The notes under the pieces are model-generated. The model saw only the letters and a list, made by a program, of their open reading frames with translations, did no database searches and had not been told where the DNA came from. DNA of 60,585 nucleotides from a virus. Made by a program: the position numbers and the translations under genes. This document shows, piece by piece, positions 24,601-32,975 of the stretch. The DNA lies in the IMG/VR virus record IMGVR_UViG_3300031518_000001, positions 1 to 60,585 of that record; one strand, given 5' to 3'. Positions within the stretch are counted from its first letter, which is position 1. Every line of letters starts with the position of its first letter.

Positions 24601-26661
24601 TTATGATTCCCTCTTTAATTTGTCAGTAGGTATTTTTTTCACCAACGACATAGATGATAAAATAAAGTAATGATAAGCACTAGTCGTTGAGTTAGCGTGC
24701 AAACGGCTGCAATCGTAATAGACAACTATTACATTTTCCGCAACATTCTTTACAGATTTAGCATAGCATTGCAAAGTTTCGAACTGGAACACACTCGGAA
24801 CTGGGACGTATCGGCTAATGCGATTGTATCTCATACTAACAAAACGATGACTCCCAATATACACTATATCTAAATTCATTAGTTTTGTCTTTCTAAATCC
24901 GTACGCTTCTGATTCCCACAATATCAATTTGCCCACATCAAAAACATATTTTATTTTATTATTTTGTGCGCTATTGTAAGGTATATTAGCTAATGTTCTA
25001 TATACCAATCTGAAATTTAAACCATTATCTGCCATATCCCACATGAATAGGCCATAGTGTTCTGTATCTTCTATTTTATATTTAGCTAAGATGTATAACT
25101 TATCTGACTTTCTATCTATGTAAGCCGCAACTAGTCCTGTTATAGTGTCCTCATCGTCCTCTTCCAGTGTATTATTAATAGCAAGCGATAGCTTCTCAGG
25201 TACTGAGAAGTAATGTATCAAGTCCAATTTTTCGTCATAACCGTATTTACATCCCTCTTTATATTTTCTATTAAAAATATCATCTATCTTTTTAGCATCT
25301 ATAAAAAATAAATGAACCAAGTCATTAGACAAGAATACTAACTTATTTTTTAAGGACGAGTAATAGCATTCAAAATCATCTATAATCTGCATAGTTATAG
25401 GGAAGAATTCTCGTGTTATCATAATACCAATAAAATCACTCTTTCTGTCTACAATGGCGAGTTTAAACACATGACTTTGGCATATTATGATATAGTAATT
25501 TTTGTAATGATATAGCGAATAATCATCTATACAGCCAATTCCGCAATATCCCAACCAACTACCTATCTTAATAATTTCCTTTTTGTGCTGGCCATGCTTA
25601 ATATAATAGCAATCGTTATTACGTAATGTATCATTGCATTTTTTGTCTATATTTATTTTATATTTTTCAGTAAACAAAATAGGGTCTTTAAGATATTGTT
25701 TACACAATATAGTATAGATGGGTTTTGGGGAGAATTTTTGGGAGGATTTTGGGTCAAATACATGTGTGTATGCATAATTAAAATCCCAATAGCATTTTAT
25801 GTCGTCTTCTTTCATTGTTATGTATATATATAATTGTCCCAACTCATAATTATGTTTGCCACCTTTTAGTTTAATCTTGCATTCAAACCTAATAGATCGC
25901 ACATATAATCTGTTATCTAAGCACGTCCCATATAGATATTCTTTTCTAACTACTAGAATATCATCTATTCCCTCCATAATGTCATCTGATATTTCATATT
26001 TCTCTTTTTCATTTTGATCCACATTATTAATTATATCAAATACTAATTTGCTAATATCATCTAAGTTCCATAATACAATATTAAAACTATTTTCTAATAT
26101 ATTTAAAAATTGTAGAATTATTTGTTGTTTTGTATGTCGCAAGATAACTAAAATATCATTATAGAATGGATAATATGATATTATGTCGAAGTCTTTTTGA
26201 TATTTTAAGATGTCTAAATCCCATTTTATGTGTTCTATACTCGTATTATCGGACGCTTCATCATTAGTTACTATTATGTCATATTTTTTGCCAACATTTT
26301 TTACATTTATGGCAATAACGTACCATTTGCTTTCAATAGATTTAGCCAATAGTATTGAGGTTTTTTGTGAATCTTGATTATCTTTTTCAAACTCAATGAA
26401 CTTATAAGTGTTACGGGTATTGTTAGGCAAGTATGTTCCCTCATATTTATTAAGCTGTCTATAATAACTTATTACACTATTTTTGACATAAAAGTAGCTC
26501 ACGTAATCTTTACTGGCTATACGATACATTGTATTTTGTATATGAGTATAACTCGTATCCTTTTGCCGAAATGCATTTGGCATATTATCAACATATGGAA
26601 TCTTCAGATGAGGTGCAACTGTAATTATCAAAGTATTACTTACATTGAATCGCATGAACAT
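24601..26661 (-). CDS. Phage-specific paralogous family, divergent member (686 residues)
   Basis: Unknown function. Same length, the same Tyr/Ile/Asn/Lys-rich composition and the same strand-turn pattern as 22449 and 27450, with counterpart blocks such as Y-V-S-Y-F-Y-V-K-N-S-V-I-S-Y-Y near residue 55 and L-Y-I-L-A-K-Y near residue 530, but little direct identity. I treat it as a distant paralogue, which is an inference. ATG 26661 or 26655 may be used; a TATATTT box lies 10 bases before the first. It is divergent from cargo copy 3, and its 3' end abuts repeat copy C. Confidence 0.6.
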   Translation of the reverse strand: MFMRFNVSNTLIITVAPHLKIPYVDNMPNAFRQKDTSYTHIQNTMYRIASKDYVSYFYVKNSVISYYRQLNKYEGTYLPNNTRNTYKFIEFEKDNQDSQKTSILLAKSIESKWYVIAINVKNVGKKYDIIVTNDEASDNTSIEHIKWDLDILKYQKDFDIISYYPFYNDILVILRHTKQQIILQFLNILENSFNIVLWNLDDISKLVFDIINNVDQNEKEKYEISDDIMEGIDDILVVRKEYLYGTCLDNRLYVRSIRFECKIKLKGGKHNYELGQLYIYITMKEDDIKCYWDFNYAYTHVFDPKSSQKFSPKPIYTILCKQYLKDPILFTEKYKINIDKKCNDTLRNNDCYYIKHGQHKKEIIKIGSWLGYCGIGCIDDYSLYHYKNYYIIICQSHVFKLAIVDRKSDFIGIMITREFFPITMQIIDDFECYYSSLKNKLVFLSNDLVHLFFIDAKKIDDIFNRKYKEGCKYGYDEKLDLIHYFSVPEKLSLAINNTLEEDDEDTITGLVAAYIDRKSDKLYILAKYKIEDTEHYGLFMWDMADNGLNFRLVYRTLANIPYNSAQNNKIKYVFDVGKLILWESEAYGFRKTKLMNLDIVYIGSHRFVSMRYNRISRYVPVPSVFQFETLQCYAKSVKNVAENVIVVYYDCSRLHANSTTSAYHYFILSSMSLVKKIPTDKLKRES

Positions 26662-26664
26662 AAT

Positions 26665-26671
26665 AAATATA
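26665..26671 (-). promoter_or_regulatory. TATATTT box 10 bases before ATG 26661
   Basis: TTGTTAGTATATTT on the minus strand, back to back with the CCTTGCG leader of copy 3 (26715). Confidence 0.5.
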
Positions 26672-26714
26672 CTAACAAGAAAGATGTATTTGTTTGCTGT
26701 ATTATGTATTATTC

Positions 26715-26741
26715 CCTTGCGTTTTTGTCGTAATGCTTGGT
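26715..26741 (+). promoter_or_regulatory. CCTTGCG cargo leader, copy 3
   Basis: CCTTGCGTTTTTGTCG beginning 27 bases before ATG 26742. Similarity to the other copies begins at the CCTTGCG; the bases upstream differ. Confidence 0.6.
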
Positions 26742-27338
26742 ATGATAACGCAAGCGCAAGTCAGCGGAACCGAACTGAAAGTTCGGATTGAGAAGGCTCT
26801 CACAGAAAAAGGCCTGAAGAAGCTTATCACGAATCTGGAAAAGGAGCTGAACGGGGAGCACAGCTTCCTCCCTCACGATGTGGAAGCACAGATTCGTAGG
26901 GAGATTACGAGCGCTGGTGTAGCGGTCTCACAGCATGGCGGCTGGTATCGGTGCATCGCAGCGTACCTGCTTCTCCCTAGGCTTGAGGAGCTTTTGCAGG
27001 TCAAAAGCACAGGCGGTGAGCAAAACATAGCTCCCATTGTGCAGAAGCTCCGTAACAAGGCCCTTCGGGAATCCCTCAGCACCTTTGGGCTGGAAGTACC
27101 TGCACGGTACGCTCGGACATCCAGCGCCACAGGTCAGACACGGGTGCGTATTCCACGCGAGCAAAAGCAGCGGCTTGTGGAAAACTTTCTGGACGCGCTG
27201 CCTACCTTTGAGGCGCTCCACGATGTGCTGGGCACGCTCCCTAAGAACACCAACCTGATGGTCAAGCAGATTCGCACCTTGGTCAAGCGGTACCTCTCCA
27301 TCGCTAACCGCCTCCAAAGCGTAGCAGCGCACGAGTAA
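26742..27338 (+). CDS. GC-rich cargo gene of unknown function, copy 3 of 3
   Basis: 198 residues from ATG 26742; ATG 26733 is an alternative, and the longer open frame upstream is leader. It differs from copies 1 and 2 by scattered substitutions, with a local cluster near residue 90 (Q-V-K-S-T-G-G-E-Q-N versus V-K-S-T-S-E-E-K-N). It sits between a divergent family gene (24601) and a family gene on the same strand (27450), so all three copies of this gene lie in accessory DNA. No transposase or recombinase motif is visible in it, so it does not explain its own spread. Confidence 0.75.
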   Translation: MITQAQVSGTELKVRIEKALTEKGLKKLITNLEKELNGEHSFLPHDVEAQIRREITSAGVAVSQHGGWYRCIAAYLLLPRLEELLQVKSTGGEQNIAPIVQKLRNKALRESLSTFGLEVPARYARTSSATGQTRVRIPREQKQRLVENFLDALPTFEALHDVLGTLPKNTNLMVKQIRTLVKRYLSIANRLQSVAAHE

Positions 27339-27364
27339 CCGTTCACCAGCCAGACAGTAGGAGG

Positions 27365-27394
27365 CCCTGCCCGCGAGGGCAGGGTTTTTGTTTT
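27365..27394 (+). terminator. Intrinsic terminator of cargo copy 3
   Basis: CCCTGCCC, GCGA loop, GGGCAGGG, then TTTTTGTTTT. Confidence 0.85.
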
Positions 27395-27438
27395 ATTCGT
27401 GGAACGGCAATTTTTAAATAAAGTACTATCTCAGTTTG

Positions 27439-27445
27439 TATATTT
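27439..27445 (+). promoter_or_regulatory. TATATTT box 11 bases before GTG 27450
   Basis: The region from the terminator tail through this box is nearly the same as 22390-22451, so promoter and gene duplicated together. Confidence 0.5.
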
Positions 27446-27449
27446 ATGC

Positions 27450-29459
27450 GTGTTATTAACATATAACAAAATCCCCAAGAACAATTGTAAAGTAGCCAAG
27501 TTTATACGATTACCTAAGGTAAATCCTGAGGAAGGTTATCCACCTATGTTACTTGCTTCTTCTAAATTTTATAATGTATATTTCTATAATGTTTATACAA
27601 AGACACATTCTACTATATTTTATCTAAATACTAACGCGATATATTTTTACAATAATAAAAATAGCCACATAAGTAGCATAATACCTTTATATGACAACAA
27701 TAATAGAAAGATTAAGATTATATCAGCAGGGCGTAGGCAAAGTAATATTATGTGGGGTTCTTGGCGTTGTGTGAAAGCACCTAATGGCAATCTATATGCT
27801 GTATATGTTAAAGAATTAGAAAACTACAGAGCCGAATTAGTTGTTTATAACTTATCAAAAAATAGATTTGTAAACAAAGTAGAATACGATTACGCTGAGT
27901 TTTTAGATGTGTCTCGAGTGCGTAGATATGTACACATTTTATTGAATTCATTTATTGTAGTTTTTAAAATAAGAAAGAATACTTTTAATTTATACCTATT
28001 CGATTTGATTAAAGAAACAATGGATACTTTTGTATATACACCATATGATTATATGCATGGCATATTGAAATTATTAACATCAAAAGATGAAAAGAAACAT
28101 ATTCGCGATATATTATCGCGATACTTTGCTCGTGAACCAGCTTGGAGTACTTCAGGGTGGGATAAAAGTATAAATTGCACAGTAACTTTACTTGGTGGAG
28201 AGATTCCGTTTGTAAAATATCTCGAATCTATATTGGACATTGGATTTCATGAAGCACACGAAGGGATAGATAACGCCTTATTCGTGGCTTTCAAGTATGA
28301 AGATAACATATTAGAAGTTAGCTTTAGTACTGGCCAAGATGTCGTCATAATAAAAAATCCTACAAAGGATTCTGTTTTACCTCCTCCTAATTCCGTTTTA
28401 TTCAGCAAAAAGTATGAACTTGATATTTCATACGATATTTCTAAATCGTATCCGTACTATATACATAAAGTATCAAAAAATTACATATTTGGCACAGATG
28501 TAGTTTTTGAAAAAACGTTTAGTAGTGAAAGCGATTATACTATTATGAGTAGTAGATCACAACTGATTGATATTAACGACATAACTATTTTACTATCTAA
28601 AAATGGTATTTTTGCTAATTTAGAGAAACACGACAGAAATAAAGAATTAAATATAGAATTATACGACATGTATGGACATTATGTGATACCACAAGAAGAA
28701 TCAATAAAATTTCTTGATTTGACTAAAATTTACAAAAATTTGTATAATCTAAAAAATGAAAAATGCTATGATTGTGATGATTTTATAAACGCTAGCGACT
28801 TCTTAATTACATTTGATATTAAAAGTAAGATAGAGTATATATTGTACAAGATTTATCAAGACAATTATAACACAGAAATAAAGATTCATAAGTACTATTA
28901 CTACTTAGATGAAACTAATAGTAACTTATATGTATCAGTAATAGTGGCCAAGAATGATAACATCGAAGATAATACAAAATTTGACTTCTATGTCTTTGAA
29001 TACAATATTAGAAAAAAGGGATTACCATGCAGGATAGTTATGTATTCAGTTGGGTATGATAGTAAAATACTTCACAAAAAATCTACGGATTACATAAGTG
29101 CCATGCGCATGTTCGCTTACGCATCTGGGAATAAAATACAATTCTTTGAGATATTAACAAGAATAAATGATGAAGATCAAATGAGGCGTATTTATGTATA
29201 TAATAATGAAATTATGTTGATAAATGATATTTTTGTTATAAAAGCTAAAGACATAAGATATAATAGATCAGCTATTCTTAATTGTGGCAGCACTAATACA
29301 AAAGATATATATCATAATAATTATTGTCAAGTCTTTGATTATAATGTTGTGTCGTTTGTTAATATATTTACTGATAAGAGTGGTGAAGATAAGAGGCGGC
29401 GCTATATGATTATATTGTCTAGTCTAGAGATCATAATATCGATGCCTTTATCAAAGTAA
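27450..29459 (+). CDS. Phage-specific paralogous family, full-length member 2 (669 residues)
   Basis: Unknown function. Closest relative is 22449: matching start (V-L-L-T-Y-N-K-I-P-K), the G-S-W-R-C-V-K-A-P-N-G block, S-Y-P-Y-Y-I-H-K-V near residue 335, F-D-F-Y-V-F-E in the second half and the E-D-K-R end region. Identity is high at the N-terminus and blocks of divergence lie in the middle, so the two copies have evolved apart for some time. The GTG start is fixed by the paralogue and the box 11 bases upstream; an open frame back to 27399 is only leader. It is followed by ~160 bases of AT-rich sequence without genes, then repeat copy D. Confidence 0.65.
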   Translation: MLLTYNKIPKNNCKVAKFIRLPKVNPEEGYPPMLLASSKFYNVYFYNVYTKTHSTIFYLNTNAIYFYNNKNSHISSIIPLYDNNNRKIKIISAGRRQSNIMWGSWRCVKAPNGNLYAVYVKELENYRAELVVYNLSKNRFVNKVEYDYAEFLDVSRVRRYVHILLNSFIVVFKIRKNTFNLYLFDLIKETMDTFVYTPYDYMHGILKLLTSKDEKKHIRDILSRYFAREPAWSTSGWDKSINCTVTLLGGEIPFVKYLESILDIGFHEAHEGIDNALFVAFKYEDNILEVSFSTGQDVVIIKNPTKDSVLPPPNSVLFSKKYELDISYDISKSYPYYIHKVSKNYIFGTDVVFEKTFSSESDYTIMSSRSQLIDINDITILLSKNGIFANLEKHDRNKELNIELYDMYGHYVIPQEESIKFLDLTKIYKNLYNLKNEKCYDCDDFINASDFLITFDIKSKIEYILYKIYQDNYNTEIKIHKYYYYLDETNSNLYVSVIVAKNDNIEDNTKFDFYVFEYNIRKKGLPCRIVMYSVGYDSKILHKKSTDYISAMRMFAYASGNKIQFFEILTRINDEDQMRRIYVYNNEIMLINDIFVIKAKDIRYNRSAILNCGSTNTKDIYHNNYCQVFDYNVVSFVNIFTDKSGEDKRRRYMIILSSLEIIISMPLSK

Positions 29460-29620
29460 GATCGTAAGTATCATTGCCCACATTATACCAAGATTTTGGG
29501 TAAAATATATATGGAAAGATTAGACAAAGCCTTATTTTGTAGGTTTAATATGTACTAATATATTAAAATGAGTATTTTATTAGTTACGAAAGTATTTTGC
29601 ATACGTGAAAAGCGAGCCAC

Positions 29621-29702
29621 CAGGGTTAGGACAAATCGAAGTGAACCCTGTGGGATAGGCTCTGGTAGCAGGAAGTACAATCCCTAAAAGGTTGAGTACT
29701 CT
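29621..29702 (+). repeat. IS605 right-end / omegaRNA-like repeat, copy D
   Basis: Shares GGGTTAGGAC, GAAGTGAA, GGCTCTGGT, AGCAGGAAG and AAAAGGTTGAGTA with copies A and C. It lacks the central hairpins. It marks the right edge of the accessory island; four bases later comes the TTTCGAC motif of the helicase gene. Nothing else is seen in 29460-29620. Confidence 0.5.
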
Positions 29703-29705
29703 ATT

Positions 29706-29712
29706 TTTCGAC
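29706..29712 (+). promoter_or_regulatory. TTTCGAC motif before the helicase gene
   Basis: Same heptamer as at 11784 and 42481, here 26 bases before ATG 29733. Confidence 0.35.
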
Positions 29713-29732
29713 AAAGTCTCATTGCCAACCCC

Positions 29733-30932
29733 ATGCCTCGAAAACCCAATGCTAACAAACAATCTATTAATAACTTAGAAGACAATCCTTTTAAACACAT
29801 AGAGTACAGGAACTTGCTCGTCATCCTATGTCGAATACCTTATGTGGAAAAATTTGACAATATAAGACCATTTTTTGAGCAGGTATTTGGAAAAGGAGTA
29901 GTAGAAACGATCTATCTAACTAATAGGTTATACGAGAGCCATACCAAAATAGAGTCTATAAAAAATGTATATATCAACTTCGTCAAAGACTTCTTTGTTG
30001 GAACAGATAGTTTTGAGTATTTAATAGATTATTTATACAAGGAGTTGTATTCTGTTAAGTTGCATAATGATATTAAGACGTTGACCGGTGATCTTTTGTT
30101 GTCTAGTGAGTATGTGGAGGAGATCGTCAAGTCTCGGAAACCCATGCCTTCGTTTGTGAATAAGGTAGCGTATCTCAGGTCTACGATAAACATTGTTGCT
30201 GCATCACCAGGTGGTGGTAAAAGTATATATCTCATGCACGAGGCCTTGTATCAAGCTATATTTAACGCTTATAACGTGCATTTATTTATATCCGGGGACT
30301 TAGACGAATCAGCTGCAATGGCTAGACTATTAGAAATCAAGGAATACTATCTTAATGCATACTCTAATATGATTTCTCAAAAAAACATAGACATAAGACG
30401 TGCGCTTCAAAGAATAAAAATTACTGTCAGCCCATACAAGCAAATAACTATATACGATGTTGCTAGAATGACAAAGAACGAAAATGTGGATTACGTAATG
30501 ATTGACTATGATGATAAGTTTATAGAAGATACTGATGAGAATATTATGTATTATACGGCTGCAAAGCCGTACGAAGTTATGGATACGTATAAAGATGGTA
30601 AGGTGATTATTTTTGCCTCCCAGATAAAACCAACTTCTTTTAAGTCTAAGAATTACACACCTATAGGTTTTTTACAGGGTTCTTCGCGTAAGGAGCATAT
30701 GGCAGATAGTATCATTGCTATGCTCCCAGGGCCTAACAAAACGACTAAGATTGTGGTTCTTAAAGACAGGCATGGACTTATGCCTATAAGTCAAGCTATC
30801 ATGCATTTTAGGATACAAAATGGCATTATAACTGAAGTTGAAGTTAAAGAAGAACTTAATTCTAATGCAAAAGCTAACGGTTCTGAAGACAACAGTGAAT
30901 ATGATTTTCAAGACGAAGTGATACCTTTCTGA
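29733..30932 (+). CDS. DnaB-like replicative helicase
   Basis: 399 residues. A RecA-like ATPase core has the Walker A motif A-S-P-G-G-G-K-S near residue 156 and a Walker B strand V-D-Y-V-M-I-D-Y-D near residue 252. A segment near residue 300 (I-I-F-A-S-Q-I-K) fits the Q motif that senses ATP, and an S-R-K-E-H-M-A-D-S loop follows. The N-terminal ~130 residues are helical, as in DnaB. It should be a hexamer that unwinds DNA at the phage fork, with the DnaG-like primase at 43075. The acidic C-terminus (D-N-S-E-Y-D-F-Q-D-E) could bind a partner. It begins the replication run after the accessory island. Confidence 0.8.
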   Translation: MPRKPNANKQSINNLEDNPFKHIEYRNLLVILCRIPYVEKFDNIRPFFEQVFGKGVVETIYLTNRLYESHTKIESIKNVYINFVKDFFVGTDSFEYLIDYLYKELYSVKLHNDIKTLTGDLLLSSEYVEEIVKSRKPMPSFVNKVAYLRSTINIVAASPGGGKSIYLMHEALYQAIFNAYNVHLFISGDLDESAAMARLLEIKEYYLNAYSNMISQKNIDIRRALQRIKITVSPYKQITIYDVARMTKNENVDYVMIDYDDKFIEDTDENIMYYTAAKPYEVMDTYKDGKVIIFASQIKPTSFKSKNYTPIGFLQGSSRKEHMADSIIAMLPGPNKTTKIVVLKDRHGLMPISQAIMHFRIQNGIITEVEVKEELNSNAKANGSEDNSEYDFQDEVIPF

Positions 30933-30944
30933 TAATAAACGGCT

Positions 30945-31757
30945 ATGGATGAGATTAAAATTTTGGATCGGGGTTTTGTACGTCTAGTTCAAGCAATGGC
31001 CTCTGACGATCTAATCGTACAAGCCGCCCGAACGTCATATAAATGGGTTAAAAAAAGTACAGACGAAAGTCTCATAGATTACCTTATTCGTAATGAACAT
31101 AGCTCACCATTGGAATTTGCAGAGTTTATTTTTCATGTAAAGGTGCCTGTATTCGTAGCTAGACAGATGTTTAGGCACCGTACAGCTTCCATATCCGAAG
31201 TAAGCGCTAGATATACAAAAGTAGAAGATGAATATTACCATCCACAATGGAGAATGCAAAGCAAATCTAACCGTCAATGTTCTGCTGAGGAAGTTATAGT
31301 AGATGTAAACATGGATAAAGAGTACGAGGATTTACAGAAGCAAGCTTATGCTACCTACGAAAAACTTCTTGCTAAAGGTGTATCCCGAGAAGTCGCAAGA
31401 AGTTGCCTGCCCGTAGCTTACTACACCCAATTCTACTGGAAACAAGACCTTAGAAACCTTCTACACTTCATTAGACTACGCATGGACTATCATGCACAAT
31501 ACGAAGTCAGAGTCGTTGCCGAAGCTTTTACATACTTCGTGCAAAAATATTGCCCAATAACATATAAGTCCTTTATGAACAACATTGTGAATAGTGTAAG
31601 ATTTACAAGTCACGAAATACAACTACTGTTTAACGAAAGCAAAATTGAACAAATGTATGAAGCGTTAGAAAAACTAGAAGGTACGAAAAAACAAGAACTA
31701 AGAGAAAAATTAGATAAAATCAGACATATTTTAATCGATGCTAGCATAAAGCCCTAA
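30945..31757 (+). CDS. thyX: FAD-dependent thymidylate synthase ThyX
   Basis: 270 residues. The ThyX signature R-H-R-T-A-S-I-S-E-V-S-A-R-Y lies at residues ~76-89, and the upstream H-S-S-P-L-E-F-A-E-F and downstream L-R-N-L-L-H-F-I-R-L-R blocks are those of the family. It makes dTMP from dUMP with methylenetetrahydrofolate, NADPH and FAD, and raises the thymidine supply needed for AT-rich phage DNA. It follows the helicase gene by 12 bases, so both are probably in one transcript. All recognisable catalytic residues are present. Confidence 0.95.
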   Translation: MDEIKILDRGFVRLVQAMASDDLIVQAARTSYKWVKKSTDESLIDYLIRNEHSSPLEFAEFIFHVKVPVFVARQMFRHRTASISEVSARYTKVEDEYYHPQWRMQSKSNRQCSAEEVIVDVNMDKEYEDLQKQAYATYEKLLAKGVSREVARSCLPVAYYTQFYWKQDLRNLLHFIRLRMDYHAQYEVRVVAEAFTYFVQKYCPITYKSFMNNIVNSVRFTSHEIQLLFNESKIEQMYEALEKLEGTKKQELREKLDKIRHILIDASIKP

Positions 31758-31761
31758 CCTA

Positions 31762-31768
31762 TTTCGAT
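31762..31768 (+). promoter_or_regulatory. TTTCGAT motif before ATG 31781
   Basis: TTCGAT starts exactly 18 bases before the ATG. Confidence 0.4.
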
Positions 31769-31780
31769 AATATAAAAAGT

Positions 31781-32350
31781 ATGGTTTCTAAAAAAGTAAG
31801 TTCGTTTCCAACTGATATAGAAAAGTACTATCAAGATCTATCTCTTCTTATAAATACAGATGTTTTACTTATCAAAAATGAATGCACTACTGACTATCTG
31901 TATCTAACGATAGACCTGCCTAAGTTCTATAAGATGTTATTGGTGGAATACATCAACAATTCAGACTCGCAACTCGTTAATGCTTTGATATACGCTCTCT
32001 ATAACTTATGTAGGAAGTATGTGTTAGAGGTATCTAAAGCCAATTTCCATTGTGACTTCAAAAATTGGATTTACTATAATGTTAATCTATTAACTTCTGG
32101 TCAGGAGTTAGGTGTTTGTTCTTTGGTTTATCCATTTATATCGCACGGTATATTGTTGAACAATATTGATGATTATGATTCTATGTTGTCACCGCAGAGC
32201 AGTGCTTATATAAGTTATTTATTGAAAAAACCCGGAGAAAACTACGAAAAAAAGGATTTAGATTATTTATCACAGTTTAGTATGCGTTTTATAGGCGATA
32301 TTCATCGTTTTGATTTGTTACTACGTCGTGTGGTGGGCAAGAGCTTGTAG
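31781..32350 (+). CDS. Unknown phage protein (189 residues)
   Basis: Mostly helical, with many Leu, Tyr and Ser and no recognised motif or membrane segment. It lies between thyX and a protease-like gene, with its own TTCGAT motif, so it may begin a new transcript. A role in head assembly is possible because the following genes look structural. Confidence 0.6.
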   Translation: MVSKKVSSFPTDIEKYYQDLSLLINTDVLLIKNECTTDYLYLTIDLPKFYKMLLVEYINNSDSQLVNALIYALYNLCRKYVLEVSKANFHCDFKNWIYYNVNLLTSGQELGVCSLVYPFISHGILLNNIDDYDSMLSPQSSAYISYLLKKPGENYEKKDLDYLSQFSMRFIGDIHRFDLLLRRVVGKSL

Positions 32351-32448
32351 CTTTGTAAGAATTTGTATACTCTTAACACTATGTAGAAAATAAGTGCTAA
32401 CTGCTCGAGAACAGGCTTGGCATCCATGTAATATTGTGTTCTTGTTAG

Positions 32449-32455
32449 TATATTT
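32449..32455 (+). promoter_or_regulatory. TATATTT box 11 bases before ATG 32460
   Basis: TTAGTATATTTTCTC-ATG. It fixes the start at 32460 although the frame is open upstream to 32394. Confidence 0.5.
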
Positions 32456-32459
32456 TCTC

Positions 32460-32975
32460 ATGGAAATAAAGGCCAGAATTTTGCCTATCGAGCAGAAAGC
32501 ATCAGATGGAAGCATATTTCCTCGCAAGGTATTAATAGACTACTTGGAATCCGATACCTACAAGCATCGGATTGCAACTAGAACATGTCTTGGGAGTATA
32601 ACACACGGTAATAGAGATCAGAAAACAAACAAGTATAGTTTAGTACCTGCCGTTGATCAGATGCTTTTAAACATGATGATTACGCATTATGTATCTAAGA
32701 TGTTTATAGAGGGAGACTGGCTATGTGGTACGCTCGTGCTATTACCTGTTGAACCCTTCGAGAGTACACATATCGGTGATTGGATCAAAATGATACGGGG
32801 ATTAGTCATGTCGGGTATTGAACTACCTGTTTCAGCTGTAGTAGTCGGTGAATGGCAAAAAGATGTTTGCACTAAGATATACGACATCCCAGGCGTTGAT
32901 TTTACACTAGACCCAGGTTTCAAAAAAGCTGGACTAGTACTTAGACCAGATAAGACGTTTAGTAGAAAGAGATAA
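32460..32975 (+). CDS. Prohead-protease-like protein
   Basis: 171 residues from ATG 32460. The N-terminal region reads I-L-P...S-D-G-S-I-F-P-R-K-V-L-I-D-Y-L, then T-C-L-G-S-I-T-H-G-N-R. This is the layout of T4 gp21/U9-type prohead proteases, where a G-x-x-x-H element supplies the catalytic His, and a later P-V-S-A-V-V-V-G-E-W (near residue 125) would sit where V-S-S-R-G-x-G carries the Ser. Those enzymes cut scaffold and capsid proteins during head maturation. The wording differs from the consensus at several sites, so this is a cautious call. It overlaps the next gene by one base. Confidence 0.35.
   Translation: MEIKARILPIEQKASDGSIFPRKVLIDYLESDTYKHRIATRTCLGSITHGNRDQKTNKYSLVPAVDQMLLNMMITHYVSKMFIEGDWLCGTLVLLPVEPFESTHIGDWIKMIRGLVMSGIELPVSAVVVGEWQKDVCTKIYDIPGVDFTLDPGFKKAGLVLRPDKTFSRKR

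Noticed and set aside
26694-26741. Upstream ATG for cargo copy 3
   Set aside because: The extension covers the CCTTGCG leader shared with unrelated genes, so it is leader and not coding.
32394-32459. Upstream extension of the protease-like gene
   Set aside because: The TATATTT box lies inside this stretch, 11 bases before ATG 32460.
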